Shown piece after piece: positions 9,078-19,280 of a stretch of 64,000 nt of DNA; within the stretch, counting starts at the first letter, position 1, and each line of letters starts with the position of its first letter. Position numbers and translations under genes: made by a program. A model generated the notes under the pieces. It had not been told where the DNA came from and searched no databases. It saw nothing but the letters and a program-made list of their open reading frames with translations. The stretch comes from Kitasatospora sp. MAA19 (lineage in GTDB: Bacteria; Actinomycetota; Actinomycetes; Streptomycetales; Streptomycetaceae), in contig NZ_JARXYZ010000004.1 of the NCBI RefSeq assembly GCF_029894125.1, positions 418,634-482,633 of the forward strand, given 5' to 3'.

Positions 9078-9818
9078 CTAGTACCAGTTGTGGGACTGCC
9101 AGAACGACCAGGCGCCGCAGGGGCTGCCGTAGCGGCTGTTCATGTAGCCCAGACCCCACTTGATCTGGGTGGCCGGGTTGGTGCGCCAGTCGGCACCGGC
9201 CGAGGCCATCTTGGTGCCGGGCAGCGCCTGGACCAGGCCGTACGCGCCGGAGCTCTTGTTGGTCGCGGTGTAGTCCCAACCGCTCTCGCGCTTCACGATC
9301 TGGCTGAAGCACTGGAACTGGGCGTCGTCGCCGACGACCTGCCGGGCGATGTCCTGGACCGAGCCGGGGCTGACCGAGACCGGCGGGGCGCTGTTGTCGG
9401 TGGCAGCCATCGCCGAACGGGCCTTGGAGCGGTTGGCGGCGGCCTCGTCGGCCTTGCGCTTGTCGTCGGCGGCCTTGGCCGCCTTCTCCGCGTCGGCCTT
9501 GGCCTGGGCGTCGGCCTTCGCCTGGGCGTCCGCGGCGGCCTTCTGGCGCGCGGCCTCCTCGGCGGCCTTCTGCTCGGCGGCGGCCTTGGCGGCGGCGTCG
9601 GCAGAGGCCTGCTGGGCGGTCGCCTGCTGGCCGATGTTGTCACTGATGGTCTGCGCCTGGGCGCCAGAGGGGACTTCGGCAAGCAGGGTCGCGCCGGCGA
9701 CATCGACCGTCTGCGTCGTCTTGCCCTCGCTGCCCGAGGCCATACCCACGACGGCACCGACAGCGGTGACGGCGGTGGCAGAGGCCACAGCGACTCCCCG
9801 GACCGAGATCCGAGTCAC
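9078..9818 (-). CDS. Secreted transglycosylase SLT/resuscitation-type cell wall hydrolase
   Basis: About 246 residues. GTG at 9818 is chosen for the GGAAGGA six nt upstream; an ATG at 9836 is possible. A signal sequence (SVRGVAVASATAVTAVGAVVG) precedes a long Ala/Lys/Glu coiled coil built from AKADAQAKADAEKAAKAADD-like repeats, then a C-terminal lysozyme-like domain: CFSQIVKRESGWDYTATNKSS contains the catalytic Glu, followed by GAYGLVQALPGTKMASAG and GLGYMNSRYGSPCGAWSFW. This is the typical streptomycete SLT-domain peptidoglycan hydrolase with an N-terminal coiled coil. Monocistronic, with hairpins on both sides. Likely role: peptidoglycan turnover during growth or germination. Confidence 0.85.
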   Translation of the reverse strand: MTRISVRGVAVASATAVTAVGAVVGMASGSEGKTTQTVDVAGATLLAEVPSGAQAQTISDNIGQQATAQQASADAAAKAAAEQKAAEEAARQKAAADAQAKADAQAKADAEKAAKAADDKRKADEAAANRSKARSAMAATDNSAPPVSVSPGSVQDIARQVVGDDAQFQCFSQIVKRESGWDYTATNKSSGAYGLVQALPGTKMASAGADWRTNPATQIKWGLGYMNSRYGSPCGAWSFWQSHNWY

Positions 9819-10193
9819 ATGGATTCCTTCCAGCATCGCCCACGCGTGACCGTGCGGACGCAACATGCCCCTTGACACTGACCTCCGCACGGTGCTCTGG
9901 TCACGGGAGGTACTGGCCCGGCGTCCGGTCGAGGTGAGGCGACCAGGCGTTGGAATCGGGCGGCGTACGGCTCATCGGTGTTCAATTGTCCGTCCACCGA
10001 CCGGAGTTGGCGGACCATCCGGACTGGACTCCCGGGGTCCGGAAGCCCTGCCACGCCGTACGCGGGGCCTGACAGAACCCTCACCATGCCGCACCGGACG
10101 CTGTCGACGCAATTCCCGTTCGCGTGGCGCATGTCACATTCACCGCACGGGAGTTCCCCGGACGGAAAGCACTCGATGTGATGAAAGGGGTGA
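9819..10193. other. Long leader/intergenic region between the cell wall hydrolase and phoH
   Basis: About 375 bp without a supportable gene; it contains the promoter and a long possible 5' leader of the minus-strand hydrolase. Streptomycete cell wall hydrolases often carry a c-di-AMP (ydaO) riboswitch at this place. I looked for its conserved GGGGAACC-type core on the minus strand and did not find a convincing match, so none is called. Confidence 0.5.
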
Positions 10194-10219
10194 GGGCCCG
10201 CCTCGCCAGAAGCGGGCCC
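10194..10219 (-). terminator. Hairpin terminator of phoH
   Basis: GGGCCCGC (10194-10201) pairs with GCGGGCCC (10212-10219) across a 10-nt loop, 50 bp downstream of the minus-strand phoH stop. Confidence 0.7.
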
Positions 10220-10269
10220 TGCACCGAGAATTGACCGTATTGTCCGACTGTGTCCTGGTCAGGGACGGA

Positions 10270-11604
10270 TCACGGGTGGATGTCCTCCAGCATCTCCGTG
10301 ACCAGCGCCGCGATCGGCGAACGCTCCGAGCGGGTGAGCGTGATGTGGGCGAAGAGCGGATGCCCCTTCAGCTTCTCCACCACCGCCACCACGCCGTCGT
10401 ACCGGCCCACCCGGAGGTTGTCCCGCTGCGCCACGTCGTGGGTGAGCACCACCCGCGAGCCCTGGCCGATCCGGGACAGCACCGTCAGCAGGACGTTGCG
10501 CTCCAGCGACTGGGCCTCGTCCACGATCACGAACGCGTCGTGCAGCGAGCGCCCCCGGATGTGGGTCAGCGGCAGCACCTCCAGCATCCCGCGGGAGATG
10601 ACCTCCTCGATCACGTCCGGGGTGGTGACGGCGGAGAGGGTGTCGAAGACCGCCTGCGCCCAGGGGCTCATCTTCTCCGTCTCGGAGCCCGGCAGGTAGC
10701 CGAGCTCCTGCCCGCCGACCGCGTACAGCGGCCGGAAGACCATCACCTTGCGGTGCTGCCCCCGCTCCAGCACCGCCTCCAGCCCCGCGCACAGCGCCAA
10801 CGCGGACTTGCCGGTGCCGGCCCGGCCGCCCATCGAGACGATGCCGACGTCCGGATCGAGCAGCAGGTCCAGCGCCACCCGCTGCTCGGCGCTGCGCCCG
10901 CGCAGCCCGAACGCCTCGCGCTCGCCGCGCACCAGCCGGACCCGGCCGTCGCCGGTCACCCGGCCGAGCGCCCGACCCCGCTCCGAGGTGAGCACCAGTC
11001 CGGTGTGGACGGGCAACTCGGCGGCGCCCTCGACGTCCACCGCGGCGTCGTGGCCGGCCGCGAACAGCGCGTCCACCTGATCGGCCGGGACGTGCAGCTC
11101 AGACATGCCCGTCCAGCCGGAGGTGATCGCGAGTTCGGCCCGGTACTCCTCGGCGAGCAGACCCACCGAGCTGGCCTTGATCCGCAGCGGCAGGTCCTTG
11201 GAGACGACGGTGACGTCGTACCCCTCGGCCTGCAGGTTGCGGGCGACCGCGAGGATCCGGCTGTCCGCCTCGCCGCCGCCGACCCGGTAGCCGGCCGGCA
11301 GTATCGACAGGTCGGAGTGGTTGAGCTCGACCCGGATGGTGCCGCCGAGCTCGCCGACCGGGATCGGCTCGTCGAGCCGGCCGTGGCGGATGCGGTAGTC
11401 GTCGAGCAGCCGCAGCGCCTGGCGGGCGAAGTAGCCCAGCTCCGGATGGTGCCGCTTGGCCTCCAGCTCGGTGACGACCACCACCGGAAGGACGACCTCG
11501 TGCTCCTCGAAGCGCGTCATGGCGAGAGGGTCCGCCAGGAGCACGCTGGTGTCGAGAACGTACGTGCGCCGGTCTGGCGTCCGGCGGCTCTTGGAACTGA
11601 CCAC
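10270..11604 (-). CDS. PhoH family protein with N-terminal PIN domain
   Basis: 444 residues, cytoplasmic. N-terminal PIN nuclease-like domain starting [12 protein letters not shown] (catalytic-type D18) with [11 protein letters not shown], then a C-terminal PhoH P-loop ATPase: Walker [14 protein letters not shown] near residues 256-268 and Walker [15 protein letters not shown] near 355-368. This PIN-PhoH (PhoH2/YlaK-like) fusion is an RNA helicase/RNase in mycobacteria. GTG at 11604 is preceded by TCTGGAGG. A perfect 9-bp hairpin lies directly upstream of that ribosome binding site (11617-11639). Confidence 0.9.
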   Translation of the reverse strand: MVSSKSRRTPDRRTYVLDTSVLLADPLAMTRFEEHEVVLPVVVVTELEAKRHHPELGYFARQALRLLDDYRIRHGRLDEPIPVGELGGTIRVELNHSDLSILPAGYRVGGGEADSRILAVARNLQAEGYDVTVVSKDLPLRIKASSVGLLAEEYRAELAITSGWTGMSELHVPADQVDALFAAGHDAAVDVEGAAELPVHTGLVLTSERGRALGRVTGDGRVRLVRGEREAFGLRGRSAEQRVALDLLLDPDVGIVSMGGRAGTGKSALALCAGLEAVLERGQHRKVMVFRPLYAVGGQELGYLPGSETEKMSPWAQAVFDTLSAVTTPDVIEEVISRGMLEVLPLTHIRGRSLHDAFVIVDEAQSLERNVLLTVLSRIGQGSRVVLTHDVAQRDNLRVGRYDGVVAVVEKLKGHPLFAHITLTRSERSPIAALVTEMLEDIHP

Positions 11605-11616
11605 TAGGCCTCCAGA

Positions 11617-11639
11617 GCGGATGACCCTGCGTCATCCGC
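11617..11639 (-). promoter_or_regulatory. Leader hairpin directly upstream of the phoH ribosome binding site
   Basis: GCGGATGAC (11617-11625) and GTCATCCGC (11631-11639) are exact inverse complements with a 5-nt loop. The hairpin ends only a few bases before the GGAGG of phoH, so it could be an operator or an RNA element affecting translation. Confidence 0.5.
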
Positions 11640-11808
11640 GGCAAGCCGGCCCCGCTGCCCCGGTGGCCTCGGGACCGGACTGCCTGGAGTATTCCCAGGC
11701 GAGGGGCGGTGCATTCGCGCCCCCGGCGAACTGACGGATCATTGCCGGTGAACGTTTGGCCTCACGCGGGCCCCGGGTAGGCCAGCCCTACGGCGGTCAC
11801 TTCGGCGG

Positions 11809-12603
11809 TCAGAGGCCCAGTCGGCGGTTGCGCTGCTCGAAGGCGCGCAGCGCCCGCAGGAAGTCGACCTTGCGGAAGGCCGGCCAGTACGCCTCGCAGA
11901 AGTAGAACTCGCTGTGCGCGCTCTGCCAGAGCAGGAAACCGGACAGCCGCTGCTCGCCCGAGGTGCGGATGATCAGGTCCGGGTCGGGCTGGTTGCGGGT
12001 GTAGAGGTGCTCGGCGATGTGCTCGACGTCGAGGATCTCGGCCAGTTCCTCGATCGAGGTGCCGCGCCCGGCGTGCTCCTGGAGCAGCGAGCGGACGGCG
12101 TCGGCGATCTCGTGCCGGCCCCCGTAGCCGACCGCGACGTTGACGGTGATGCCGTCGATGTCGGCGGTCTCCTCGGCGGCCCGCTTGAGCACGTCGGCGG
12201 TGTGCTGCGGGAGCAGGTCCAGCGCCCCGACCGGGTGGACCTTCCAGCGGCGGGCGGCGGCCAGGCCGGTGACGGCGTCCTCGATGATCCCGAGCAGCGG
12301 GACGAGCTCGTCGGCGGGGCGGTCGAGGTTGTCGGTGGAGAGCATCCACAGGGTGACGACCGTGACGTGGGTCTCGTCGCACCAGCCGAGGAACTCGCTG
12401 ATCTTGTCGGCACCGCGTTGGTGGCCGTACACCGTGGAGCCGCCGGCGGCCTTCGCCCAGCGGCGGTTGCCGTCCAGGATCACGCCGATGTGGTGCGGGG
12501 TGCGGGCGAGGTGGACCTCGACCCGGCGGCCGTAGAGCCCGTACATCCCGCCCAGCAGGGTTCGCAGCCCCGGCGTCCGTTCCGCGACATCGCGCAGACC
12601 CAT
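11809..12603 (-). CDS. uppS: Isoprenyl transferase (undecaprenyl diphosphate synthase family)
   Basis: 264-residue cis-prenyltransferase that adds isopentenyl diphosphate units to make the lipid carrier for cell wall synthesis. The family block HIGVILDGNRRWAK carries the catalytic Asp (D44); later signatures are VTLWMLSTDNLDRP, AVGYGGRHEI, and the IPP-binding segment IIRTSGEQRLSGFLLWQ. Length is usual. ATG at 12603. About 200 bp of non-coding DNA separate it from phoH. Actinomycetes usually carry two or more such enzymes, so chain length and exact role are not fixed by sequence alone. Confidence 0.93.
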   Translation of the reverse strand: MGLRDVAERTPGLRTLLGGMYGLYGRRVEVHLARTPHHIGVILDGNRRWAKAAGGSTVYGHQRGADKISEFLGWCDETHVTVVTLWMLSTDNLDRPADELVPLLGIIEDAVTGLAAARRWKVHPVGALDLLPQHTADVLKRAAEETADIDGITVNVAVGYGGRHEIADAVRSLLQEHAGRGTSIEELAEILDVEHIAEHLYTRNQPDPDLIIRTSGEQRLSGFLLWQSAHSEFYFCEAYWPAFRKVDFLRALRAFEQRNRRLGL

Positions 12604-12839
12604 GATTCCCGGCCCCTCCGTGCTCGTTCAGCTGGTGCGTCACCGCCCCGGCGCAGCCTACTCCGGCGGGCACGCGCACGGTAAAGCAGCAGGTAGCGGT
12701 CTGGTCACGGTCCTGTACGAAGTCCGTCCCGGCGGGCGTGTCGCGGGCCCGGCCGGGGCGCCGGGACGGCGGACACGGAACGGTCTCCGAATCCTTAAGG
12801 AATCCGTAAGCCGACTGTCCGATGCTTGACGACCGGCAA
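12604..12839. other. Intergenic region upstream of the chitinase and uppS
   Basis: Divergent gap holding promoters for uppS (minus) and the chitinase (plus). A TTGACG hexamer at 12826-12831 is the best -35 candidate for the chitinase and sits just before the DasR-like site. No gene seen. Confidence 0.5.
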
Positions 12840-12851
12840 TGGTCTAGTCCA
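12840..12851. promoter_or_regulatory. DasR-type (dre-like) site upstream of chitinase
   Basis: TGGTCTAGTCCA is a near-perfect palindrome matching the core of the dre consensus (TGGTCTAGACCA), with one substitution. Streptomyces chitinase promoters carry one or two copies bound by the N-acetylglucosamine-responsive regulator DasR. It lies 131 bp before the chitinase ATG and just downstream of a TTGACG -35-like box. Confidence 0.75.
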
Positions 12852-12927
12852 GCTTTTGATCCAAGGCGGAACGCCCCCCACCCCGCCCCTCCCCCACGCA
12901 CCACAGCGGACCTCCCCTCCCCCACAC

Positions 12928-12959
12928 GCGGCCGCCGCGCCCCCCACCGCGGCGGCCGC
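12928..12959 (+). promoter_or_regulatory. GC-only hairpin in the chitinase leader
   Basis: GCGGCCGCCGCG (12928-12939) and CGCGGCGGCCGC (12948-12959) are exact inverse complements around an 8-nt C-rich loop. The stem ends 9 nt before the AGGAG ribosome binding site of the chitinase and follows a strikingly pyrimidine-rich leader. Confidence 0.6.
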
Positions 12960-12982
12960 TCCCTCCCCAGGAGTGTCATCCC

Positions 12983-14596
12983 ATGGCCCGTACGCTGAAC
13001 CAGCCTGCGCACAAGCGCCGGCGCAGCCCCCTCCCGGCCGTCGCGGCCGGCGCCACCGCCCTCGCCCTGGCCGGCGGCGGCCTGGCCCTCTTCGCCGGCG
13101 GCGCCAGTGCGGCGGTCGGCAACCTGGTCGCCAACGGCGGCTTCGACAGCGGGCTGGGCGGCTGGACCTGCGCCGGCGCGGCGACCACCGTCTCCTCCCC
13201 GGTCCACGCCGGCACCGGCGCGCTGCAGGCCACCCCGGGCGCCGGCGACACCGCCGAGTGCACCCAGACCATCAGCGTGCTGCCCAACACCAGCTACACG
13301 CTGAGCGCCTGGGTGCAGGGGCCGTACGTCTACCTCGGCGCGCGCGGTACCGGCGGCACCGACCCGTCCGCCTGGTCGAACCAGAACAGCTGGAACCAGC
13401 TGTCCACCACCTTCACCACCGGCGCGAACGCCACCAGCGTCACCGTCTACCTGCACGGCTGGTACGGCCAGAGCGCCTACCTCGCCGACGACGTCAGCCT
13501 GGTCGGCCCGGGCGGCACCTCCACGCCGAGCCCGACCGCCACGGCCACCCCGTCGCCGACCGCCACGGCCACCGCGACCTCCTCCGCCACCGCGACCGGC
13601 TCGCCGACGGCCACCGCGACCCCGACCCCGACGCCCACCCAGACCGCGACGCCGACCCCCACGGCCACCGCGACCGCCACCACCCCGCCGGCCACCGGCC
13701 TGCCCGCGCACGCGGTCACCGGCTACTGGCAGAACTTCGACAACGGCTCGACCCCGCAGCGCCTGAGCGACGTGCAGAACGCGTACGACATCATCGCGGT
13801 CTCCTTCGCCGACGCCGTGCCGACCCAGACCGGCGCGATCAGCTTCACCCTGGACCCGGGCCTGTCCAAGGCCCTCGGCGGCTACACCGACGCGCAGTTC
13901 CGCGCCGACATCAAGGCCAAGCAGGCGGCCGGCAAGAAGGTCATCCTCTCCATCGGCGGCCAGAACGGCGCGATCACCGTCGGCGACGCCACCGCCGGCA
14001 ACACCTTCGCCAACAGCGCGTACTCGATCATCAAGGACTACGGCTTCGACGGCATCGACGTCGACCTGGAGAACGGCGTCCAGGCCGGACCGCTCGGCAA
14101 CGCGCTGCACGCCCTGCAGGCCAAGGTCGGCCCCGGCTTCGTCCTGACCATGGCGCCCGAGACGATCGGGATGTACAGCACCTCCGGCGCCTACTTCCAG
14201 CTGGCGCTGAACACCAAGGACATCCTCACCGTCGTCAACACCCAGTTCTACAACTCGGGCGGCATGAACGGCTGCGACGGCAAGGTCTACAACCAGGGCA
14301 CCATCGACTTCATCACCTCGCAGGTCTGCACCCACATCCAGGGCGGCCTGCGGCCCGACCAGGTCGGCATCGGCGTCCCCGCCTCCGCCAAGGCGGCCGG
14401 CGGCGGCTACGTCTCGCCGACGGTGGTGAACAACGCGCTGGACTGCCTGGCCACCGGCAACAACTGCGGCAGCTTCGTCCCGCCGGCCAAGTGGCCCACC
14501 ATCCGCGGCGCGATGACCTGGTCCACCAACTGGGACGCCAACAACGGCAACGCGTTCTCCAACGCGGTCGGCCCGTTCGTCCACAAGATGCCGTAA
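12983..14596 (+). CDS. Secreted GH18 chitinase with N-terminal carbohydrate-binding module
   Basis: 537 residues. Signal peptide (RRR, then a hydrophobic stretch ending near GGASAAV), a carbohydrate-binding module of the CBM4/9/16 type (NLVANGGFDSGLGGWTC to ADDVSLVG, about residues 45-175), a Thr/Pro/Ser-Ala linker of PTATATPSP-like repeats (about 178-238), then a GH18 catalytic domain starting AVTGYWQNFDNG. The DGxDxDxE signature is present as DGIDVDLE with catalytic E363; GKKVILSIGGQNG is the family's first conserved strand. Hydrolyses chitin outside the cell. AGGAG at 12969-12973 precedes the ATG. The upstream dre-like site suggests control by DasR. Confidence 0.95.
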   Translation: MARTLNQPAHKRRRSPLPAVAAGATALALAGGGLALFAGGASAAVGNLVANGGFDSGLGGWTCAGAATTVSSPVHAGTGALQATPGAGDTAECTQTISVLPNTSYTLSAWVQGPYVYLGARGTGGTDPSAWSNQNSWNQLSTTFTTGANATSVTVYLHGWYGQSAYLADDVSLVGPGGTSTPSPTATATPSPTATATATSSATATGSPTATATPTPTPTQTATPTPTATATATTPPATGLPAHAVTGYWQNFDNGSTPQRLSDVQNAYDIIAVSFADAVPTQTGAISFTLDPGLSKALGGYTDAQFRADIKAKQAAGKKVILSIGGQNGAITVGDATAGNTFANSAYSIIKDYGFDGIDVDLENGVQAGPLGNALHALQAKVGPGFVLTMAPETIGMYSTSGAYFQLALNTKDILTVVNTQFYNSGGMNGCDGKVYNQGTIDFITSQVCTHIQGGLRPDQVGIGVPASAKAAGGGYVSPTVVNNALDCLATGNNCGSFVPPAKWPTIRGAMTWSTNWDANNGNAFSNAVGPFVHKMP

Positions 14597-14602
14597 CTCC
14601 CC

Positions 14603-14674
14603 CCGGCGCGCCGCTCCTTGAGGGTGGGGCCGGCGCGCCGGCGGCGGGCCCGCCGTACCTGACCGGTACGGCGG
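14603..14674. terminator. Two tandem hairpins after the chitinase
   Basis: CCGGCGCGCC (14603-14612) can pair with GGCGCGCCGG (14632-14641), and CCGCCGTACC (14650-14659) pairs exactly with GGTACGGCGG (14665-14674). They lie between the convergent chitinase and prepilin peptidase genes and should stop transcription from both. Confidence 0.7.
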
Positions 14675-14726
14675 ACCCCTCCCGCGTCCGGGGCCCGGGC
14701 GGCGTCCGGAGGCCGCGTGCCGGGCG

Positions 14727-15440
14727 CTACCGGGCCAGCACCGCCAGCAGCGCACCGAGCAGCAGGAACGGGCCCACCGGGACGTCGAGTCCGCGCACCG
14801 GGCGCCGGCGGGCCAGCGCGGCGGCGGCCCGCAGGATCGCCCAGAACCCGGCCAGCACCACCGCGGCGAACAGCCCGCCCGCCGCCACCGGCCAGCCGTA
14901 CCAGCCGAGCAGCCCGCCCAGGGCGAACCCCAGCGGGGAGTCCCCCGGGCCCAACCCGCCCAGCCAGACCAACAGTTCGAGCAGCGCACCGACCGCGCAC
15001 GCCACCAGCAGGCAGCGCAGCAGCACCCCCGGCCGCCCCTCGGCCAGCGCCGCCACCGCCAGCAGCGCGGCCACCCCGCCGGCCAGCGGCAGGACCAGGC
15101 GGTACGGCAGCCGGCGCACCCGGGCGTCGACGAAGCCGAGCACCACGCCGAGCCCGGCCACCCAGGCCAGCGCCGCGACCGACGGCCCGGGCGCCGCGTA
15201 CGCCACCACGACCGCGACGACGGCCGCCACCAGCTCCACCGACCAGGCGCCCGCACCCAGCCGCTCCCGGCAGCCCGGACAGCGCCCGGTCGGCGGCAGC
15301 AGCAGCACCTCGCGCCCGCACAACGGGCAGGCGCCGCACCAGGGTTCGCCCTCCGGCACGGCGAACCGGGCGACCAGCCCGCGCAGCAGCGGAGCCACCA
15401 GGATCGCGGCCAGCCCCGCACCGACTGCGGCTACCAGCAC
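14727..15440 (-). CDS. Prepilin peptidase (A24 family)
   Basis: 237 residues with many hydrophobic helices. A cytoplasmic zinc-finger-like segment (WCGACPLC, CPGC; C35, C38, C41, C54, C57) precedes the membrane protease core. The two catalytic aspartates of A24 proteases are visible as D105 in GFVDARVRRLP and D167 in GLGPGDSPLG. It would cleave prepilin-type leader peptides at the inner membrane face. GTG at 15440 has AGAGGGGG seven nt upstream; longer in-frame starts lack membrane or family features. No pilin genes are adjacent. Confidence 0.85.
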   Translation of the reverse strand: MLVAAVGAGLAAILVAPLLRGLVARFAVPEGEPWCGACPLCGREVLLLPPTGRCPGCRERLGAGAWSVELVAAVVAVVVAYAAPGPSVAALAWVAGLGVVLGFVDARVRRLPYRLVLPLAGGVAALLAVAALAEGRPGVLLRCLLVACAVGALLELLVWLGGLGPGDSPLGFALGGLLGWYGWPVAAGGLFAAVVLAGFWAILRAAAALARRRPVRGLDVPVGPFLLLGALLAVLAR

Positions 15441-15774
15441 CGGCGCACCCCCTCTCGATCGACACCCGTACGGCCGTGCGGCGCCCGGCGACCGGGCGGG
15501 GCGCACCGGCCACATCATCCAACGGGGCGACGATCGTGGCGAAGACCCACGCGGCGGGCGCGCTGCCGGTGAAACCGGGTGCCGCCCATCTCGTCCCGGA
15601 CGGGACCCCAGACCGATTTCCTCATGTACAGGGACATCCTGGACAGCACGCCCCTGGTTTGGAAGGTCGGCCGACGCCCCCGCCTGCCGATCCAAGGAGG
15701 CCGCTCCGGGCAGTCCGGCGCGCGCCCCCGGACGCGCGCTGAAGTGCCCGGATGTGCCCCTAGAGTAAGCAGTC
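15441..15774. other. Intergenic region between prepilin peptidase and aminotransferase
   Basis: 334 bp between divergent genes. It should hold both promoters; CTAGAGTAAG just before 15775 is a plausible -10 region for a short-leader or leaderless aminotransferase transcript. No gene or strong palindrome seen. Confidence 0.45.
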
Positions 15775-16989
15775 ATGCAGGTCATCCAGTCCAGCAAGCT
15801 CGCCCATGTCTGCTACGACATCCGCGGCCCGGTACTCGACGAGGCGATGCGGCTGGAGGACCAGGGCCACCGCATTCTCAAGCTCAACACCGGCAACCCC
15901 GCCCTCTTCGGCTTCGAGGCGCCGCCCGAGATCCTCCAGGACATCCTGCGCAACCTCGCGACCGCGCACGGGTACGGCGACTCCAAGGGCCTGCTCTCCG
16001 CCCGCCGCGCGGTGGTCATGCACTACGAGGACCGCGGCCTGCACGGGCTGGGCGTCGAGGACGTCTTCCTCGGCAACGGCGTCTCCGAGCTGATCCAGCT
16101 GGCCATGACCGCGCTGCTGGACGACGGCGACGAGGTGCTCGTCCCGGCCCCCGACTACCCGCTCTGGACCGCCTCGGTCTCGCTGGCCGGCGGCACCGCG
16201 GTGCACTACCGCTGCGACGAGCAGGCCGAGTGGTACCCGGACCTCGCCGACGTCGAGGCCAAGGTCACCGACCGGACCCGGGCGATCGTGGTGATCAACC
16301 CGAACAACCCGACCGGCGCGGTCTACCCACGCGAGGTGCTGGAGGGCATCGTCGAGATCGCCCGTCGGCACCAGCTGATCGTCTACGCGGACGAGATCTA
16401 CGACAAGATCCTCTACGACGACGCCGAGCACATCCCGCTGGCCACCCTGGCTCCGGACCTCTTCTGCGTCACCTTCAACGGCCTGTCCAAGGCCTACCGG
16501 GTCGCGGGCTTCCGCTCCGGCTGGATGGTGCTCTCCGGCGACCGGAACCGCGCCCACAGTTACATCGAGGGCCTGGCCACCCTCGCCTCGATGCGGCTGT
16601 GCGCCAACATGCCCGCCCAGCACGCGGTGGCCGCCGCGCTCGGCGGCCGGCAGTCGATCCGGGACTTGGTGCTGCCCGGCGGGCGGCTGCTGGCCTCGCG
16701 CGACGCCGCGTACCGGCTGCTCAACGAGATCCCGGGGGTCAGCTGCGTCAAGCCCAAGGGCGCGCTGTACGCGTTCCCGCGGCTGGACCCGAAGGTCTAC
16801 AAGATCAAGGACGACGCCCAGATGGTGCTGGACCTGCTGCGCTCCCAGCGCATCCTGCTGGTCCAGGGCACCGGCTTCAACTGGCCCGAGCCGGACCACT
16901 TCCGGCTGGTCACGCTGCCCAGGCCGGAGGAGATCACCGACGCGGTGACCCGGATCGGCGACTTCCTGAGCGGCTACGTCCAGCCCTGA
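15775..16989 (+). CDS. PLP-dependent class I aminotransferase, alanine aminotransferase type
   Basis: 404 residues. Class I/II aminotransferase fold with substrate-side pattern LNTGNPALFGFEAP, the Asn-rich INPNNPTGAVYP (N178/N179), YADEIYD (D206, pyridine nitrogen contact) and the Schiff-base lysine K239 in FNGLSKAYRVAGFRSGW. The overall pattern is that of bacterial AlaA-type enzymes that make alanine from pyruvate and glutamate. ATG at 15775 lacks a clear Shine-Dalgarno sequence, so leaderless expression is possible. Confidence 0.9.
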   Translation: MQVIQSSKLAHVCYDIRGPVLDEAMRLEDQGHRILKLNTGNPALFGFEAPPEILQDILRNLATAHGYGDSKGLLSARRAVVMHYEDRGLHGLGVEDVFLGNGVSELIQLAMTALLDDGDEVLVPAPDYPLWTASVSLAGGTAVHYRCDEQAEWYPDLADVEAKVTDRTRAIVVINPNNPTGAVYPREVLEGIVEIARRHQLIVYADEIYDKILYDDAEHIPLATLAPDLFCVTFNGLSKAYRVAGFRSGWMVLSGDRNRAHSYIEGLATLASMRLCANMPAQHAVAAALGGRQSIRDLVLPGGRLLASRDAAYRLLNEIPGVSCVKPKGALYAFPRLDPKVYKIKDDAQMVLDLLRSQRILLVQGTGFNWPEPDHFRLVTLPRPEEITDAVTRIGDFLSGYVQP

Positions 16990-17177
16990 CCGGTCCTGAT
17001 CGGTGGGCCGGTGGGCCAGTGCGCCGGTGGGCAGGAAAAGCACTACGGCCGGAGTCCCGGCCCTGGCGGTCTCCTTGGTCGGGGAAAGACCGCCCGGCGG
17101 AACTCCGGCCGTCCTGTCGCTCGGCGGGCGCGCGGTTCGTGCCGCGCGCCGGCCTCTCGCTCGCCTGAGGCTCAGGC

Positions 17178-19004
<1,827 letters not shown>

Positions 19005-19124
19005 GATCGCTCCGTTTCACGCCATCTCGGCGAGGAGGTGGCGTAGCGGGGGTCTGAGGGTGCTTGCAGCGTAGCTCCGGCCTCAACGCCAAACTGCGGC
19101 GCAGCGTCGAAATTGACCCATCTT

Positions 19125-19156
19125 TTACTACAGTAAGTATGGTTACTGACTGGTAA
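19125..19156. promoter_or_regulatory. Paired AT-rich inverted repeats between pckG and trhA
   Basis: TTACT-AC-AGTAA (19125-19136) and TTAC-TGACTG-GTAA (19143-19156) lie side by side in an unusually AT-rich patch about 120-150 bp upstream of the pckG ATG. They look like a double operator; the regulator is unknown. Confidence 0.5.
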
Positions 19157-19252
19157 TAGGTCGTCCACATCCCGGCCGGGACGCCCCCGCGCCCACCTCG
19201 AATACTCCAAAACGTCCAAGAGTGATGATCACCACTTCCCTACGCCCCAGTA

Positions 19253-19270
19253 ACCTACGGCGCCGTAGGT
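19253..19270. promoter_or_regulatory. 18-bp perfect palindrome at the trhA promoter
   Basis: ACCTACGGC-GCCGTAGGT is exactly self-complementary and ends 10 bp before the first possible trhA start codon. TAGCAT at 19278-19283 could be the -10 box of a leaderless message starting at ATG 19290, in which case the palindrome covers the core promoter and would act as a repressor site, as for TetR-type proteins. Confidence 0.65.
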
Positions 19271-19280
19271 AGCGGGTAGC

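Noticed and set aside
9819..10193. Possible ydaO (c-di-AMP) riboswitch in the leader of the cell wall hydrolase
   Set aside because: Gene context fits, but I could not find the conserved GGGGAACC-like core or closing stems on the minus strand; a covariance-model search is needed.
13520..13690. Repetitive ACCGCGACC-like DNA in the chitinase, resembling a tandem repeat array
   Set aside because: It encodes the Thr/Pro linker of a modular enzyme; no CRISPR-like spacing or repeat/spacer structure anywhere in the window.
11762..15421. Very long minus-strand open frame (1219 codons) over uppS and the chitinase
   Set aside because: Sequence is low-complexity and antisense to well-supported genes.
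12826..15768. 980-codon plus-strand open frame over the chitinase and prepilin peptidase region
   Set aside because: No domain features; the chitinase frame with signal peptide and GH18 motif is correct.
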